Made by a program: the position numbers and the translations under genes. Positions 1-10,638 of a DNA stretch of 64,000 bases are shown one piece after another (position 1 is the stretch's first letter; the number at the start of each line of letters is the position of its first letter). Below the pieces are notes generated by a model. That model saw only the letters and a program-made list of their open reading frames with translations. It was not told the origin of the DNA and ran no database searches. Source of the DNA: Phellopilus nigrolimitatus (Eukaryota > Basidiomycota > Agaricomycetes > Hymenochaetales > Hymenochaetaceae); NCBI GenBank assembly GCA_021029095.1, contig JAJOHG010000002.1, positions 1,240,001 through 1,304,000 of the forward strand, read 5' to 3'.

Positions 1-2193
1 GCAACGCCTTCCGCACAATCTCGTGCTGCAGTTCGTTGTCCGCCGCGTGCAGGAGGATGCATAGGTCCTCGTCGTGATAATGCGAGCGTTTGATCTCCTC
101 CGCGAGCATCGAGGGCGCGATGCTCGTTCGTGGCGTGCGCGCGCTCAGGATGCCCTGCACGATGTCCGTCTCGTAGTCGTTCAGCTCATCGGGACTCGGC
201 GGCCGCGACTGCGTCGGCGTCGCAAGCGGGTCGTCCGCGTTCGTGCGCAGCGTGTTCGGCTGCGACGGCGAGGGCGGCACGTACCTGTTCCGCGACGCGC
301 GCGCGCCGTCGCCGCTGAGCATACGACTGTGGTTATGCGGCGCTAGCGTGTGTTGGTGAGACTGGGACGCGCCGTTCCTTGACGAGTCGGTGACAGAGGT
401 GGCGCCGGTGCGATGCGCGTTGTTGTACCCGTTCATGTGCGCTTCGTCCGCGTAGCTACCAGTCTCTGAGCCGTCATACCCACTCGGACCCCGCGACTGT
501 TCCGCGTAGCGGAATCCAGTGTCGCCCGTGTACTCGTTGGGGATGGTCTCGAGGTCAGAGGGCGCCTTCTGCGATGCTGGGCGCTGCGAGGGCGCCTTTG
601 TCGAGGTTTCTTTCATAGACGGCGCCTTCTCGGAGGGCGGCCCAATGTCGAGCGGCGGCGGCATCCCGAACGATTGGTACTCGTTCCACGGCTTGAACGC
701 GTCGATGGGGCTCATCTGCGACGGCGCCCTGCTGGCCGCTCTGGACGGGCCCTTTGAAGGTGCGCGCGATCCAGCCTTTGGTGATCTTAGTGCGCGCGCC
801 TGCGTCTCAGGCGAAAGGAGCGTGGCTTGGTCGGTCTCGCCTTCGGCGGGGCGTCTCGAGCCAGCCATAGATGCAGCAGGTTTCTCAGTCCCGGCGCGCG
901 ATTTTGTCTTCGGCGATCTATGCTCGTCAGGAACCTCTGTGGGCGCTTTCTCGGACGACGCAGCCTCCGCTTTTGCGGGACCGCGTGGCTTTTGCGCGCG
1001 TGGGGAAGAAGACAAGATTGTCAAAGGGGGGCAATGACAGCATAGACACGATGCGGGCTCACGATATTGATTGTCGTGGATCCATCGGGACCTATACTGA
1101 CTGTGATACCCGGAAGCTGCGCCTGAGCCTGCGCCTGGGCTTGGGGCGTTGGCGGAGCCTCAGCCGCCTTCTGAGTGCCGCCGCTTGATCTGCGGGAGTG
1201 TCGGGAGGGCGCCCGTGACGGTTCCTTGGAGGAGTGTTTGGACCGACTGGGATCGCTGGGAGGCTCTATGGCAATGTTCACGTCGGCGGTCGATTTGGGG
1301 GACATGACGGACGCTCTGGAGTTCGGCATTACCATTGGTTGTGGTGTTTGCCCCCACTGCGCATATTGTGTGTCGATACAAAATTGGTCATGCAGCGAAG
1401 TAATATGCTTACGGTCTTTGTTTCGCTGCGAGGCGACATCCACGAGAATCAGGCGGTAGAGCGACGTTAGCAGCGCGGAGGGGAGTGCCGCTCTTCGTCC
1501 ACTACATAAAAATCAGCCTTTATAAAATAAATAAAATAAACTTTTACACGAACAGCAGGCGGCACTGGAGGAGGAGCCCCGAAGATACTCTCTCGAGGAG
1601 GTCCAAGGTTGCCAAATGACGAACCGTAGGATTCGTACTTTGGCCTAGGTACGACGTCTGGCTCGGGATCTTGATATTCCTGCTCCTCCTGGGTGGGAAG
1701 AAAACGAGCGTTATAGCAGGTGACATTGAAATAGAAAACAATGACTGACGTGACCATGTATAGACGCGTCGCGTTCCGACCTTGCGAGCTCTGAACGCAG
1801 ACCCTCCTGGACGTTCGACGCAACGTCGTCATATTCCACGTGGTCGTAGCTAAGCTCGGACTTTTCGAGATCGCCATCCGCGTCGGCGTTATACTGGTGC
1901 TTGGAGAGGAGGGAGGTGCGGTGGGAGGAAAGGCGATTTGTGAGGCGGGCGAAGCGCGGGTCGTTCGGGTCGATTTTGTTGTCAGAGGCGCTGTCGGAGA
2001 TCATGCTGTCTCTGACGGGGCTCGCGCCCCCGCTCCGCGCGATGCCCTCGAGGTAGAGGAGGACTGGGGCGCGGAGAGTGTGGTCAGATTGGCGAGGCTG
2101 GGGTTGATGGAGAGAGGTTGTACCTTTCTCGCTGGGAGCGGGGGTGCTCGAGCGGAGGAGGATGGGCGTGAGGACCTCAGAAGAGCCGCTCAT
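1..2193 (-). CDS. Uncharacterised Ser/Pro-rich protein, C-terminus beyond the window edge
   Basis: I do not recognise a family. An ATG at 2193 opens a first exon (to about 1755) rich in Ser, Asp and Glu. Shorter exons follow: about 1694-1555, then about 1490-1420 encoding a hydrophobic stretch with the motif SLYRLILVDVASQR, then about 1400-1070. A long exon from about 980 to the window edge completes what is visible. The last exon is strongly low-complexity (KAPS/APSQ-type repeats, many Ser, Pro and Arg). It ends in a better-conserved-looking segment containing DELNDYETDIVQGILSARTP and DEDLCILLHAADNELQHEI, so the terminal domain may be the functional part. A Gln-Ala dipeptide tract lies near 1130. 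A 60-nt segment around 2050-2110 has intron-like borders but is a multiple of three, so it may be coding. Some intron phases do not reconcile exactly, so exon edges are approximate. Confidence 0.6.
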
Positions 2194-2884
2194 TGCATTC
2201 AGAGTTGGATGAGTAGTTGAAAGTTAGTTGAAGACTGAAGATGAATGCCGAAGGAGAAGATGGGCGTCGCAGGGAAAAGTGCAGTCGTAAGAAAACGAAG
2301 TAGATAAGTAAGAGTGAGCAAAATAAGCAAGAGCGAAGGGTAGATGTAGATATAGGGTGTGGTAGCGCAGCAGACTGGTCAGAGATGAGACGAGCCGAGC
2401 CTCGAGGCGTACAGCACTTCAACCATGTACAAATATAGACATACAACTCCGAACTCTCTCCGTTTATTTCAATCCAAGGCCTTACAAACCAATTAAAAAT
2501 TAATCATTGTAGCCCAAGTGACACTATATAGGGACGAGAGTAATAATAAATATTTTCACACAAATTCTCATTGCTGTAGGATGAAAAGCGCATATAGACA
2601 GCGCCTCATATCGTGCCTCATATCACCTTGCTCATCATCCGTTACACCCGATGACGCTGCTTCGACGCTTCTGTCGTTTCTTAACAGTGATATGAAGCCG
2701 ACTACCCGAATCGCTGCAGGTCATCTGGATTCTCCAGCTGGCTGTACTTCGCGAGGCAGCGTCCACTCTTCGCGGAACCAAACACGTGTAGTGTGATGAT
2801 AGTCACAGATGTCACACCGTGTCGCGTCGCGTCGACCCATGGTCATGTCTGAGCCGCTTCATTGTTGACCACACCGACACAAAC
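2194..2884. promoter_or_regulatory. Intergenic region, originally the divergent promoter shared with CTF4
   Basis: There is no convincing gene here. Before the retroelement landed, this stretch plus about ten bases was the whole spacer between the leftward gene at 2193 and the CTF4 start codon now at 4617. It is therefore the likely ancestral promoter region of both genes. It holds short TC-rich stretches and a GTCGCGTCGCGTCGAC block near 2820. I identify no specific operator. Confidence 0.5.
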
Positions 2885-3093
2885 TGTTGTAATTTGTCGT
2901 AGCTTAGTGAAACGAAAGCAGTGAGACAAGACAAAAGCAAGTTGAATTCACGTTTGGCCTACTGAGCTCTGAGGCAAACGGATAAGAGGAAACATACATG
3001 CACGGCACGTACTTATACTAAACGGTCTGATAAGAAACAAATAAACAAATATGGTACGTCGATGACGCGACGATCAAGCTCGTTATTCCAACA
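2885..3093 (-). repeat. 3' LTR (element orientation) of the gag-only element
   Basis: This 209-bp terminal repeat has no difference from 4393-4601 that I can see. It begins TGTTGTAATTTG and ends ATTCCAACA on the plus strand. In element orientation it is the downstream LTR, directly after the purine-rich tract. It would supply the polyadenylation signal of the element transcript. Confidence 0.93.
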
Positions 3094-3177
3094 CACCCCC
3101 TCGAGCGAAGCATCGTCGGCGATAAGTAAGAATAAAAACAAATGAAGAAAAGGAGCAAAAAAAACAAAACAATATAT

Positions 3178-4008
3178 CTACCAAAGGTCCGAGTCGGAGA
3201 GCGAGTCGACTTCGTCGGCGCATGCGGCGGTGTCGGGTTCCTCGTCGACTGCATTTGCAATGTCGTCTTCACGCGACGGGCAGGCACTGCGCATGTGCCC
3301 GGTGCCCCGGCACTTATGGCACCGCACCCCCTGAAGCCCAGTTCCCTTCTTCTTCAATTCTCCGGCGAAGCGGCGTCCAGCGGGGACAACGGCCATGGCG
3401 GTGTCCTCGGGTTCGGCCTTGGTTTCGGTCTTGACAACAGTGGAGTGGGTCTGGCGCGTCTCCTCATTGAGCAAGCGGCCAATGACGCCTTCGAAAGTCA
3501 GCTCGTCGGGAGGGATAGAGTCGAGCGAAACGATGAGTGAAGTGTACGACTCGGGGAGACCCTGCGTGAGTGCAAGAACCTTGTCGATCTCCGTGACCTC
3601 GAAATCGGCTTTCTCGAGAAGATAAGCGGAGTGGCGAACATCAGCGGCCCATGACTGAATTGACTGGTTGGGTGCTTTGGCCATGGTGAAAAAGCGACGG
3701 CGCATGGCGAGGAGGCTGCCGAAACCGCGCGACGTATGGATACGTGCGAGTTCGTCCCAGATCTCCTTGGGTGTCTCGAAACGCGTGTGCGGCAGTTGCG
3801 TCTTGTGCACACTGAGCACGATCTTCGCCTTCGCAATGTCCTTCTTGCGACGGAAAGTCTTGACTGGTTTCGAGTTCGGCCCACCGAGCGGTTCAACGTC
3901 ATCTCCGGATACCACACCCCAAACATCCTTATCTACCAATAACGCCTCCATAACCGGTGCCCAGTCCTCGTAGTTCCCTTCGGTCAATTTCTCGATGTCG
4001 GTACCCAT
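3178..4008 (-). CDS. Copia-type Gag polyprotein with CCHC zinc knuckle
   Basis: This is an uninterrupted ORF of 276 codons from the ATG at 4008. The frame is open a little further upstream, but without another ATG. The N-terminus MGTDIEKLTEGNYEDW matches the conserved start of Copia/Ty1 Gag proteins (DUF4219 then UBN2/Retrotran_gag_2 domains). The middle keeps the WDELARIH and LLEKADFEV-type helical segments of that family. Near residue 240 there is a perfect C-x2-C-x4-H-x4-C knuckle (CHKCRGTGHMRSAC) for RNA binding. An acidic tail follows. Gag would form the virus-like particle and package the element RNA. Protease, integrase and RT must come from another copy. The intact frame suggests selection or youth. 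Confidence 0.92.
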   Translation of the reverse strand: MGTDIEKLTEGNYEDWAPVMEALLVDKDVWGVVSGDDVEPLGGPNSKPVKTFRRKKDIAKAKIVLSVHKTQLPHTRFETPKEIWDELARIHTSRGFGSLLAMRRRFFTMAKAPNQSIQSWAADVRHSAYLLEKADFEVTEIDKVLALTQGLPESYTSLIVSLDSIPPDELTFEGVIGRLLNEETRQTHSTVVKTETKAEPEDTAMAVVPAGRRFAGELKKKGTGLQGVRCHKCRGTGHMRSACPSREDDIANAVDEEPDTAACADEVDSLSDSDLW

Positions 4009-4184
4009 GGTGTGCGAAGTGAGTGTCTGCGGGGTGGCGGTTCGTGCCGTGAAACTCAATTCAGACTACTCTGGGTCTGTCGGGTTTAAGGACAAGATAA
4101 ACGGTGATTGCGCAATATTGCACACAAGATAAGAGAAATGGTGTGCCGCAGCAGAGGCCAAAAAAGGCACGCGGCCCGTAGATA

Positions 4185-4302
4185 CCGGTGTGCCGCACGT
4201 GCACGCAGTGACCGTAGATAAGATACCGGTGTGCCGCAGCAGTGACCGTAAGGCCCGCAGCCTGCAGATTCCGGTGTGCCGTCCGCGACGCGCAGTGACC
4301 GT
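4185..4302 (-). repeat. Three-unit imperfect repeat in the retroelement leader
   Basis: CCGGTGTGCCG occurs at 4185-4195, 4226-4236 and 4271-4281. Each is followed by GCAGTGACCGT at 4205-4215, 4239-4249 and 4292-4302. A partial copy of the first motif lies near 4140. The block lies between the 5' LTR and the gag start codon, where packaging or dimerisation signals of LTR elements usually sit. That role is inference only. Confidence 0.75.
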
Positions 4303-4392
4303 GTCGTCCGGTTTACAGTCCCGTAGACTAGGTTTGTGGTCTGAGCCCCACAAGGCTACTTGATGTGACCCTCAAGCGAGGCGATCCGTTTG

Positions 4393-4601
4393 TGTTGTAA
4401 TTTGTCGTAGCTTAGTGAAACGAAAGCAGTGAGACAAGACAAAAGCAAGTTGAATTCACGTTTGGCCTACTGAGCTCTGAGGCAAACGGATAAGAGGAAA
4501 CATACATGCACGGCACGTACTTATACTAAACGGTCTGATAAGAAACAAATAAACAAATATGGTACGTCGATGACGCGACGATCAAGCTCGTTATTCCAAC
4601 A
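4393..4601 (-). repeat. 5' LTR (element orientation), now abutting the CTF4 start codon
   Basis: This 209-bp LTR has no visible difference from 2885-3093. It should contain the element promoter firing leftward. On the plus strand it ends only 15 nt before the CTF4 ATG (5 nt of target duplication plus 10 nt). The CTF4 transcript must therefore start in or across this LTR. Confidence 0.92.
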
Positions 4602-4616
4602 CAAACGACGACAGCG

Positions 4617-7600
4617 ATGGACCACGAACTCATCCTTAACACCGCCCATCCTGCTGGAAGGACATTTCTTGCTTTCTCAAGAGATGGAAAGTACGCTCAC
4701 CGGTCACTAATCTTTCTCCGCTCTTCGATGCTCACTCCTCGCTCAGCATCGCGTATACCGGGGGCTGCGATTCCCTTGTACGCGTCTGGAGGGCAGACAG
4801 TGGAACAGACAAGGAGCCTGACACTGCGTTGGATGCGGAAGAGCCTATAACAGCCCTCGCTTCCGACGTGCGTACCTGACTCTAGTACGAGTACTTGTGG
4901 CTCATTTCAGCTCGCAGAACAATGGCTGGCTCTCCGGAAGCGAAGATTCTCAAGTACGACGCTACCTTCGGACTGGTACAGAATTGGAAAGCCTCATTAC
5001 GCGTACGAATGCCGTGTCGGTACGATATGTCGCAGTCGACCCCAAGGGACGCAGGGTCGCCGTCGCGTCCGAGTGCGTACAACTCATGCATCGCGCGTAT
5101 CGGTGGTTAACGCGTCCCAACTAGTGATATTGTCGTCAAAGTTATCGACTTGGATGATGTAACCAAAATCAAACTTCTCAACGGACACAAGCGGGGTGTG
5201 CGCAGCGCATCATGGCACCCGTCCGACTCCTTGCTCGTACGCGCCACCCTCCCGCTCATTTTTGACCCCAACTCATGACCCGGATTATTTAGACGACATG
5301 TGGCTCGGACGGAAAGATAATAGTGTGGAACCTGTCTGAAGAGGAGCCCAAGATAGAAAAGACGCTGGAGGCGATCATTCCGACCGTGAAGGATTACGAG
5401 TGAGCCCTTGGTTGTGCTAATATTCTGTACCACATTAACAAAACTGATAACGTAGATCCAATGAGTTCGGACACGATTGTACCGCAGTATGGCATACGTC
5501 AGGCCTGTACTTCATCGTCGCGACGACCGCACATGGTATGCCCTTACTTCGTGAAGTCGGAGAGCCCGTTACTGTAATTCTTAATCACGTACAAATAACT
5601 AATAGAAATCGTTACTATCTCGCGGAGCACCTGGTCCAAGGTCTCGTCGTTCTCCAGCGACGATTGTATCGGAGCCGTGACTGCCCTCGCGCTTTCCGTC
5701 AACGGCGTCTATCTCGCTTCCGCATGCAAGTCCGGGATCTTCGTCTGGTCCACCGCAACGCGACGGGTCATCGTCCAGTGTGTTTCCTTTTTCCATTTCT
5801 TTGATATCCCACCTTCTGATCTCACTACCCCTCCGCAGACAAGCCATCCCCCAAGGCACCACCGTGCACCAGCTCGCCTTCTCGTCTTCGCAAAACTTGC
5901 TCGCATGGACGGACAGCCGCGGGAACCTCACGCGTTGGCCAAGCGTCGTCCCGCCCACCGCGCCGAGTCCCACAAAAGCCGCGCCCGCGGCGGGCATGAG
6001 CGTGCCCGCCCGCCGCCAGGCAACCCCGCTTTTTGGGATGGACGACGACGCGCTGCCTGGCGACGAGGGCGGCGTAGATGCCATCGGTGGTGGAGAAGTG
6101 GAGGATCAAGACGATGACTGGATTATTGATGATTTGGGAGATAACATGGAGGACAAGGGGGATAAGGAGTTTGGTAAGGACGGGCTGAGGGAAATGGGTA
6201 AGGCTTTCTAAATATTTTTAAGCGAACTCTACTTGATATCTTTCTCTTCCCCACCAGTGAGCGTCACGAAGGCACAGCCAGCTTTTCAGCCGGGATCCAC
6301 TCCTTTTCAGAACAAACGGAGATATCTCTGTAAGCACGCATTGCTACTCATTATCCCTCGTTTTGTAAATACATTCGCAGCTTTCAATAATATCGGCGTG
6401 GTAGAGGTCATCGACCAGGACACACATCATATTGTGAACGTCGAGTTCCACGACCAAACAACGCGCAAGAACTACCACTTCACCGATCCATTCAAGTATG
6501 ATCTAGCCGCCGTCGGTACGTGATTTCCTTTTCTCGCTCCAGTTCTCCCAGCTAACACAAAGACACTCCAAGGCGAGCGCGGCATCGTATACGCCTGCCC
6601 GCCCGAGGCCGGGCACCCCGCGCGTGTCCACTACAAGCCGTTCTCCACCTGGGCCACGCACGGCGAGTGGACGTACACGCTCCCGCCTGGAGAGCGCGCA
6701 GTCGCGGTCGCCGCAGGCGGGACGCCGCCGACGCGCGCGCTGCGTACACTCCAAGAGGCGGACGTTGAGGGCAACGGCTACGTGGCCATCGCGACCGACG
6801 CGGGCGTTGTGCGCTTCTTCTCGGGCGGCGGCCTCCAGCGGGGGCCCGTGTGGGCGCTCGACGGCGATTTGATTGCGATGGTCGCTGGCAGGGACTATGT
6901 GTTTGTTGTCCACCGCGAGGGTGGGACGAGTCTTGATGGTCAGTGCGCGTTGGAGATGCTGTGAGGAATTAAGCTAATCTGATGCTCGAAAAAAAGGAAA
7001 CCAGAATTTGAAGTATACATTGCGCACGTCGGACACGTTCCGCGTCATGCACACTGGGCGGCTTCCCGTTAACAAGGGCAAGACGCTCAAGTGGATAGGT
7101 ATCTCGGACGAGGGCGTAAGTGCCTTTCTGTTCTTCGCTCTGAGAACTTTTGTCTGATGTGATGTTTTGAACTAGGCCCCGGTAATTTACGACTCTTCTG
7201 AGCGAATCATGATGCTTGAGCACTTCAGATTCACAGCGCAGGGCTCGTGGGCCGTGTTGCTCGACGCTACGCAGCTTGCGCGGAGGGCAGGCAAAGACGA
7301 GTCTTACTGGCCAATTGGCGTGACGAAGAGCATAATGATGTGTATCATCCTGAAGGGCCGAGAAGGCTACCCTGGCTTCCCGCGTCCGCTCGCACAAGAA
7401 ATCGATATGACGATGCCGTACCTCGACATGGATGATCCAGAGGCACAGAAGGCCGAGCGGTAAGTACAACTTGAAGGCGTAACGGCCTCCATTATTCATC
7501 TAACTTATTGCTCCCCATCAGCGTCGCGCGCGAAGGCATCCTGCTCGACCACCTGCGCGACGCGCTGGACGAGGACACACTCACGTCGGAGGACATCTCC

Positions 7601-8942
7601 AAGACAGAGCTCGACCTCGACAAGGAGCTCATCCTCGTCATCCAGCTCGCGTGCAAGCACGACCGCCTGCAGCGCGCGCTCGACGCTGCGAAGCTCTTGC
7701 ACCACGCGGCGTCGCTCGAGGGCGCGCTCAAGATCGCAGACTTCTATCATCTCGCGGGCCTGCGCGAGAAACTCGGCGTGCTGCGCGCTGTGCGCGCGGG
7801 CGCGGACCGCCTCCGCGACGAGCGCGCGCGCCGCGCGGACTGGCGCGGGGCCGCCGGGGCCGTGCCGCAGGCGCACGATCCGTACGCTGGCCTCGGGCAG
7901 GGCGCGCCGCGGCCCTTCCAGGACGCGCAGCCCCCGCCGGCGATACACCGGCCGCGGCTCGTCGCTGCGACGCCGTCCGCGGAGCCGTCGCCGTTCTCAC
8001 GGAAGCCCGCCGCCCCTCAGATAAGCGAAGCGACCTCCTCGCGGACCCTGGTCGAGGACTCGCCGCCGCCGGAGAAGCGCAAGCGGGACGTCATTGACGA
8101 GAACGAGGATTCGAGCGTACCCCCGCCGGAGTACAAGTCCAAACGGCAGGCGGTCGAGGACATCTCTCGGTCAAGTATTCAGCAGGCCAGTGAGTGACTT
8201 ATCTATTTCGCCTTCGATATTTAGTTTTCTAATTTGATGATCAGAGCCGAACCCCTTCGCCAAGAAGCCCTCCGCAGCAGACAGAGAATATGGCGCGAAC
8301 GGCGCGAAGCCTAACCCATTCCTGCGCAAAGCCACAACGGCGAAGTCATTACAAAAGAGCGAGACCTTCTTCGACAAAGTCAACGCGGCAGAGAGCGATT
8401 TGGAAAAGAGTAAACGTGCGTCTCCAGCGTCTTTTTTCGGATCTTCTAAAAGTATCGTCTGTTTACTTTCCTCATTTTTTTTTTTCGGGAATGAAGGCGC
8501 TCCCGGGAAGTCCAAGAAGGTGGTGCCGCCAACGAAGCAGTCGACACTTTTCGGTCTGCCGCCCGCCGCCGCACCTGCGAAGAAGAGTACGAAAAACGGC
8601 AAGACAGATGGAGCTCGGACGCGGGAGGACTCGGCATCTGCGGAGTCGCAGCCACAGGAGCGTGAGGCAAATGGAAATAGCGACGTTGCCATGCACGAGG
8701 ACGAGGAGGAAAGCACATTGTCCGTTTCTGCAGGGGTGTCTCAAGAAGGGAAAACTGGGTCGACGGAGGGTGAGACGCAAGTCGAGGTCCGTTCGTTTCA
8801 TCATTCGTTCCCCGAAGGTTTCATATTCATTTTCGTTGCGATTCGTTTCCAGACACAACCCGTCGACGAGGACGAAGAGCCTATCGAGTGGCCGCCTTCT
8901 CCGCCGCCTGCTGAGAGACAGGCACTGACGGCTGAGGCATGA
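4617..8942 (+). CDS. CTF4: Ctf4/Mcl1/AND-1 replisome adaptor (DNA polymerase alpha-binding protein)
   Basis: The gene encodes roughly 1,100 residues over about 17 exons. N-terminal WD40 repeats come first; readable pieces are [36 protein letters not shown] and [11 protein letters not shown]. An acidic linker follows ([15 protein letters not shown]). The Mcl1-middle/SepB beta-propeller is next ([43 protein letters not shown]). A helical region starting [16 protein letters not shown] precedes a Lys/Pro-rich tail with two NPF motifs ([16 protein letters not shown]). Ctf4 trimers link the CMG helicase, polymerase alpha-primase and cohesion factors in S phase. The ATG at 4617 gives the conserved start [14 protein letters not shown]. 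The gene converges on the mtTFB gene 146 bp away. A gag-only LTR element separates it from its ancestral promoter. Confidence 0.95.
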
Positions 8943-9087
8943 GGCGAGATTGCATAGCTGAAATATATCCCTTGGGAACGACATGTAGTATACTCTTCCG
9001 TAGCATTAACTTATTATCATGCTTCAACTATATCCCTAGCTAGATAACGGGCATCTAAAAAATAGTTCGAAAGACGAGTGCGATCAG

Positions 9088-10638
9088 TCACGCTCGATGT
9101 CCTGGTACAATGAATCCGAAATGTTCAGGTCCTGAAACAAATAAAGCAGTCAGCATTCAATATGATGCAGACAACCGGGAGGGGGCCCCACCTCTGGCGC
9201 GAATGGCCACTCGTCGAACGCTTTCACGAGCACTGCCCAGTCATTCACGGTCAGGTCGCGGATCTTTTTGCTGGTGTCGATGCGCTGCGACTCGGGCAGG
9301 TCGGGATTCGATATCTTCGGCAGGAGGTTCACCGCGCCGGGAGCCATGGAGTTAATCGCGCGCTTGAGCGGCGTGCTCTTCAGCACGAAGAGGCGGCGCA
9401 GACAGTAGTCCCACTTGTCAAGCAAGCCGTGCCGGATCACCTGGCGAGATCCCGGGAACGAAACCGTTAGATTCAAATATCAATTCGCGAGAGTAGGAGT
9501 TATAAAGCAAAAAGGACAGAACACGCACGGAGTCTACGCGCGGATTGACAGTGATCGCCGCGAGGGGCGAACCGATGGCGTAGTTCGAGCGCCTCGAGTC
9601 CCCGGGCAAGCCGGTGGGCGGAAAGAAGTGGTCCATGTAGGGTGTGAGCTCCTCCAGGGGCAGCGCGTGCTCGATGTGCGACGCCGCCGCCGCAATGACG
9701 CTCAGCTTGCAGTGCGCCTTCGTAGAGGGAGTGGCTACTAGGCGCTGTAGAGTGACTACGTATGAGTTGCATGCGAGCGAGAGCGAGGTATCCGGAAGGC
9801 GGGTGCGCTTGCCTTGCAGAGAATGTCGTTCATGATGAGGCTCATAGGCACGCGCCCGTACCTGAATAGCCAGGCTCGCTCGGGTATAAGCCGCCAGAAC
9901 TGGGCGATGAGCTGGTCGCCGTGGACGGAGTTCGGGATGTGCGAGATGAAATGCAGGTTCGGCTCTGGATGGAGAAGTGACAGGTGGGTCTTCATGACGG
10001 GGTGGGGCTGCAGTACACTCACGTTCATCTGCAAACGTCTTCTTTACGACATCGTCGAGGAGTCCGCGCGCCTCGATGTCCTTGTATGTCGTCCAGATGA
10101 AGCCCGACAGCGGGACGACGGTCAGCCGTGGGTCGCATGCCTCCAGCGGCTAGTGACGGGGTACAGAACACACGGAGTTGTTAGAATTAAGAAGTAGATT
10201 AATTGCGTTCATGTGACAGACTTGCCTGCAAATATTTCAAGTACTCCTCGATGTTTTCAAGGACTATGAGTTTTTTGACTTTTGACGCGGGCAGTTTCAG
10301 CAGGCTACGTGTCAACGTGCCTGGGCCTAGTTTGCTTCAGTCTAAACATCCATGGCGTGAAAGTACTGCACGGCGCACTCACCGGGAAACGCCTCGATGA
10401 CCACCTTCCCCTCGCCCTCTGCACTGCTCTCACCCAGCTCGCCGTTGCTCAAAAACGCTTGTGCAAGCCGGTCCGCGAGCTTCTCATTTTGCAAGAAGAC
10501 GCGGCTGTGGTTGCTCGCGACGGAAAACTCAGATCTCCACTGTTCCAGAGGAGGCAATGGAGGCAGGGCGGAGGACGAGATGCATCTGCGCCAGAGCTGC
10601 ACTGGCGGTTTGCGCGCGTTGAAAATACGAGCAAGCAT
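9088..10638 (-). CDS. MTF1: Mitochondrial transcription factor B / rRNA adenine dimethyltransferase-like protein
   Basis: This belongs to the KsgA/Dim1/TFB superfamily and acts in mitochondria. It assists the mitochondrial RNA polymerase in promoter melting (Mtf1 role) and is derived from SAM-dependent 16S-type rRNA dimethyltransferases. The ATG at 10638 gives a classical targeting presequence, MLARIFNARKPP..RRCISSS. The SAM-fold motif I is split by an intron (VIEAFPG then PGTLTRSLL). LIVLENIEEYLKYL then matches motif II, and FISHIPNSVHGDQLIAQ the motif IV region. The C-terminal helical domain ends NISDSLYQDIERD. Upstream in-frame codons lack an ATG. Two introns appear to use GC donors: 10225-10150 (CAG|GCAAGT) and 9812-9718 (AAG|GCAAGC). 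It is nearly tail-to-tail with CTF4. Confidence 0.87.

Larger units (their letters stand above)
2885..4601 (-). mobile_element. Non-autonomous gag-only Copia-like LTR retrotransposon (TR-GAG type)
   Basis: Two direct terminal repeats of 209 bp (2885-3093 and 4393-4601) look identical by eye. Each has TGTTG..CAACA ends. The element is flanked by a 5-bp direct duplication, CAAAC, at 2880-2884 and 4602-4606. The interior carries one gag ORF on the minus strand and no protease, integrase, reverse transcriptase or RNase H. In element orientation a purine-rich GAGGGGGTG abuts the 3' LTR (near 3094-3102), as expected of a polypurine tract. I could not match the primer-binding site to a tRNA. Identical LTRs and an intact target duplication argue for a very recent insertion mobilised in trans by an autonomous relative. 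Confidence 0.93.

Noticed and set aside
519..1045. Plus-strand open frames of 70-170 codons over the first kilobase
   Set aside because: They mirror the low-complexity coding sequence of the minus-strand gene. Composition and motifs support the minus strand only.
2885..4601. Full autonomous Copia element
   Set aside because: The interior of about 1.3 kb encodes only Gag. No integrase or reverse transcriptase motif is present in any frame.
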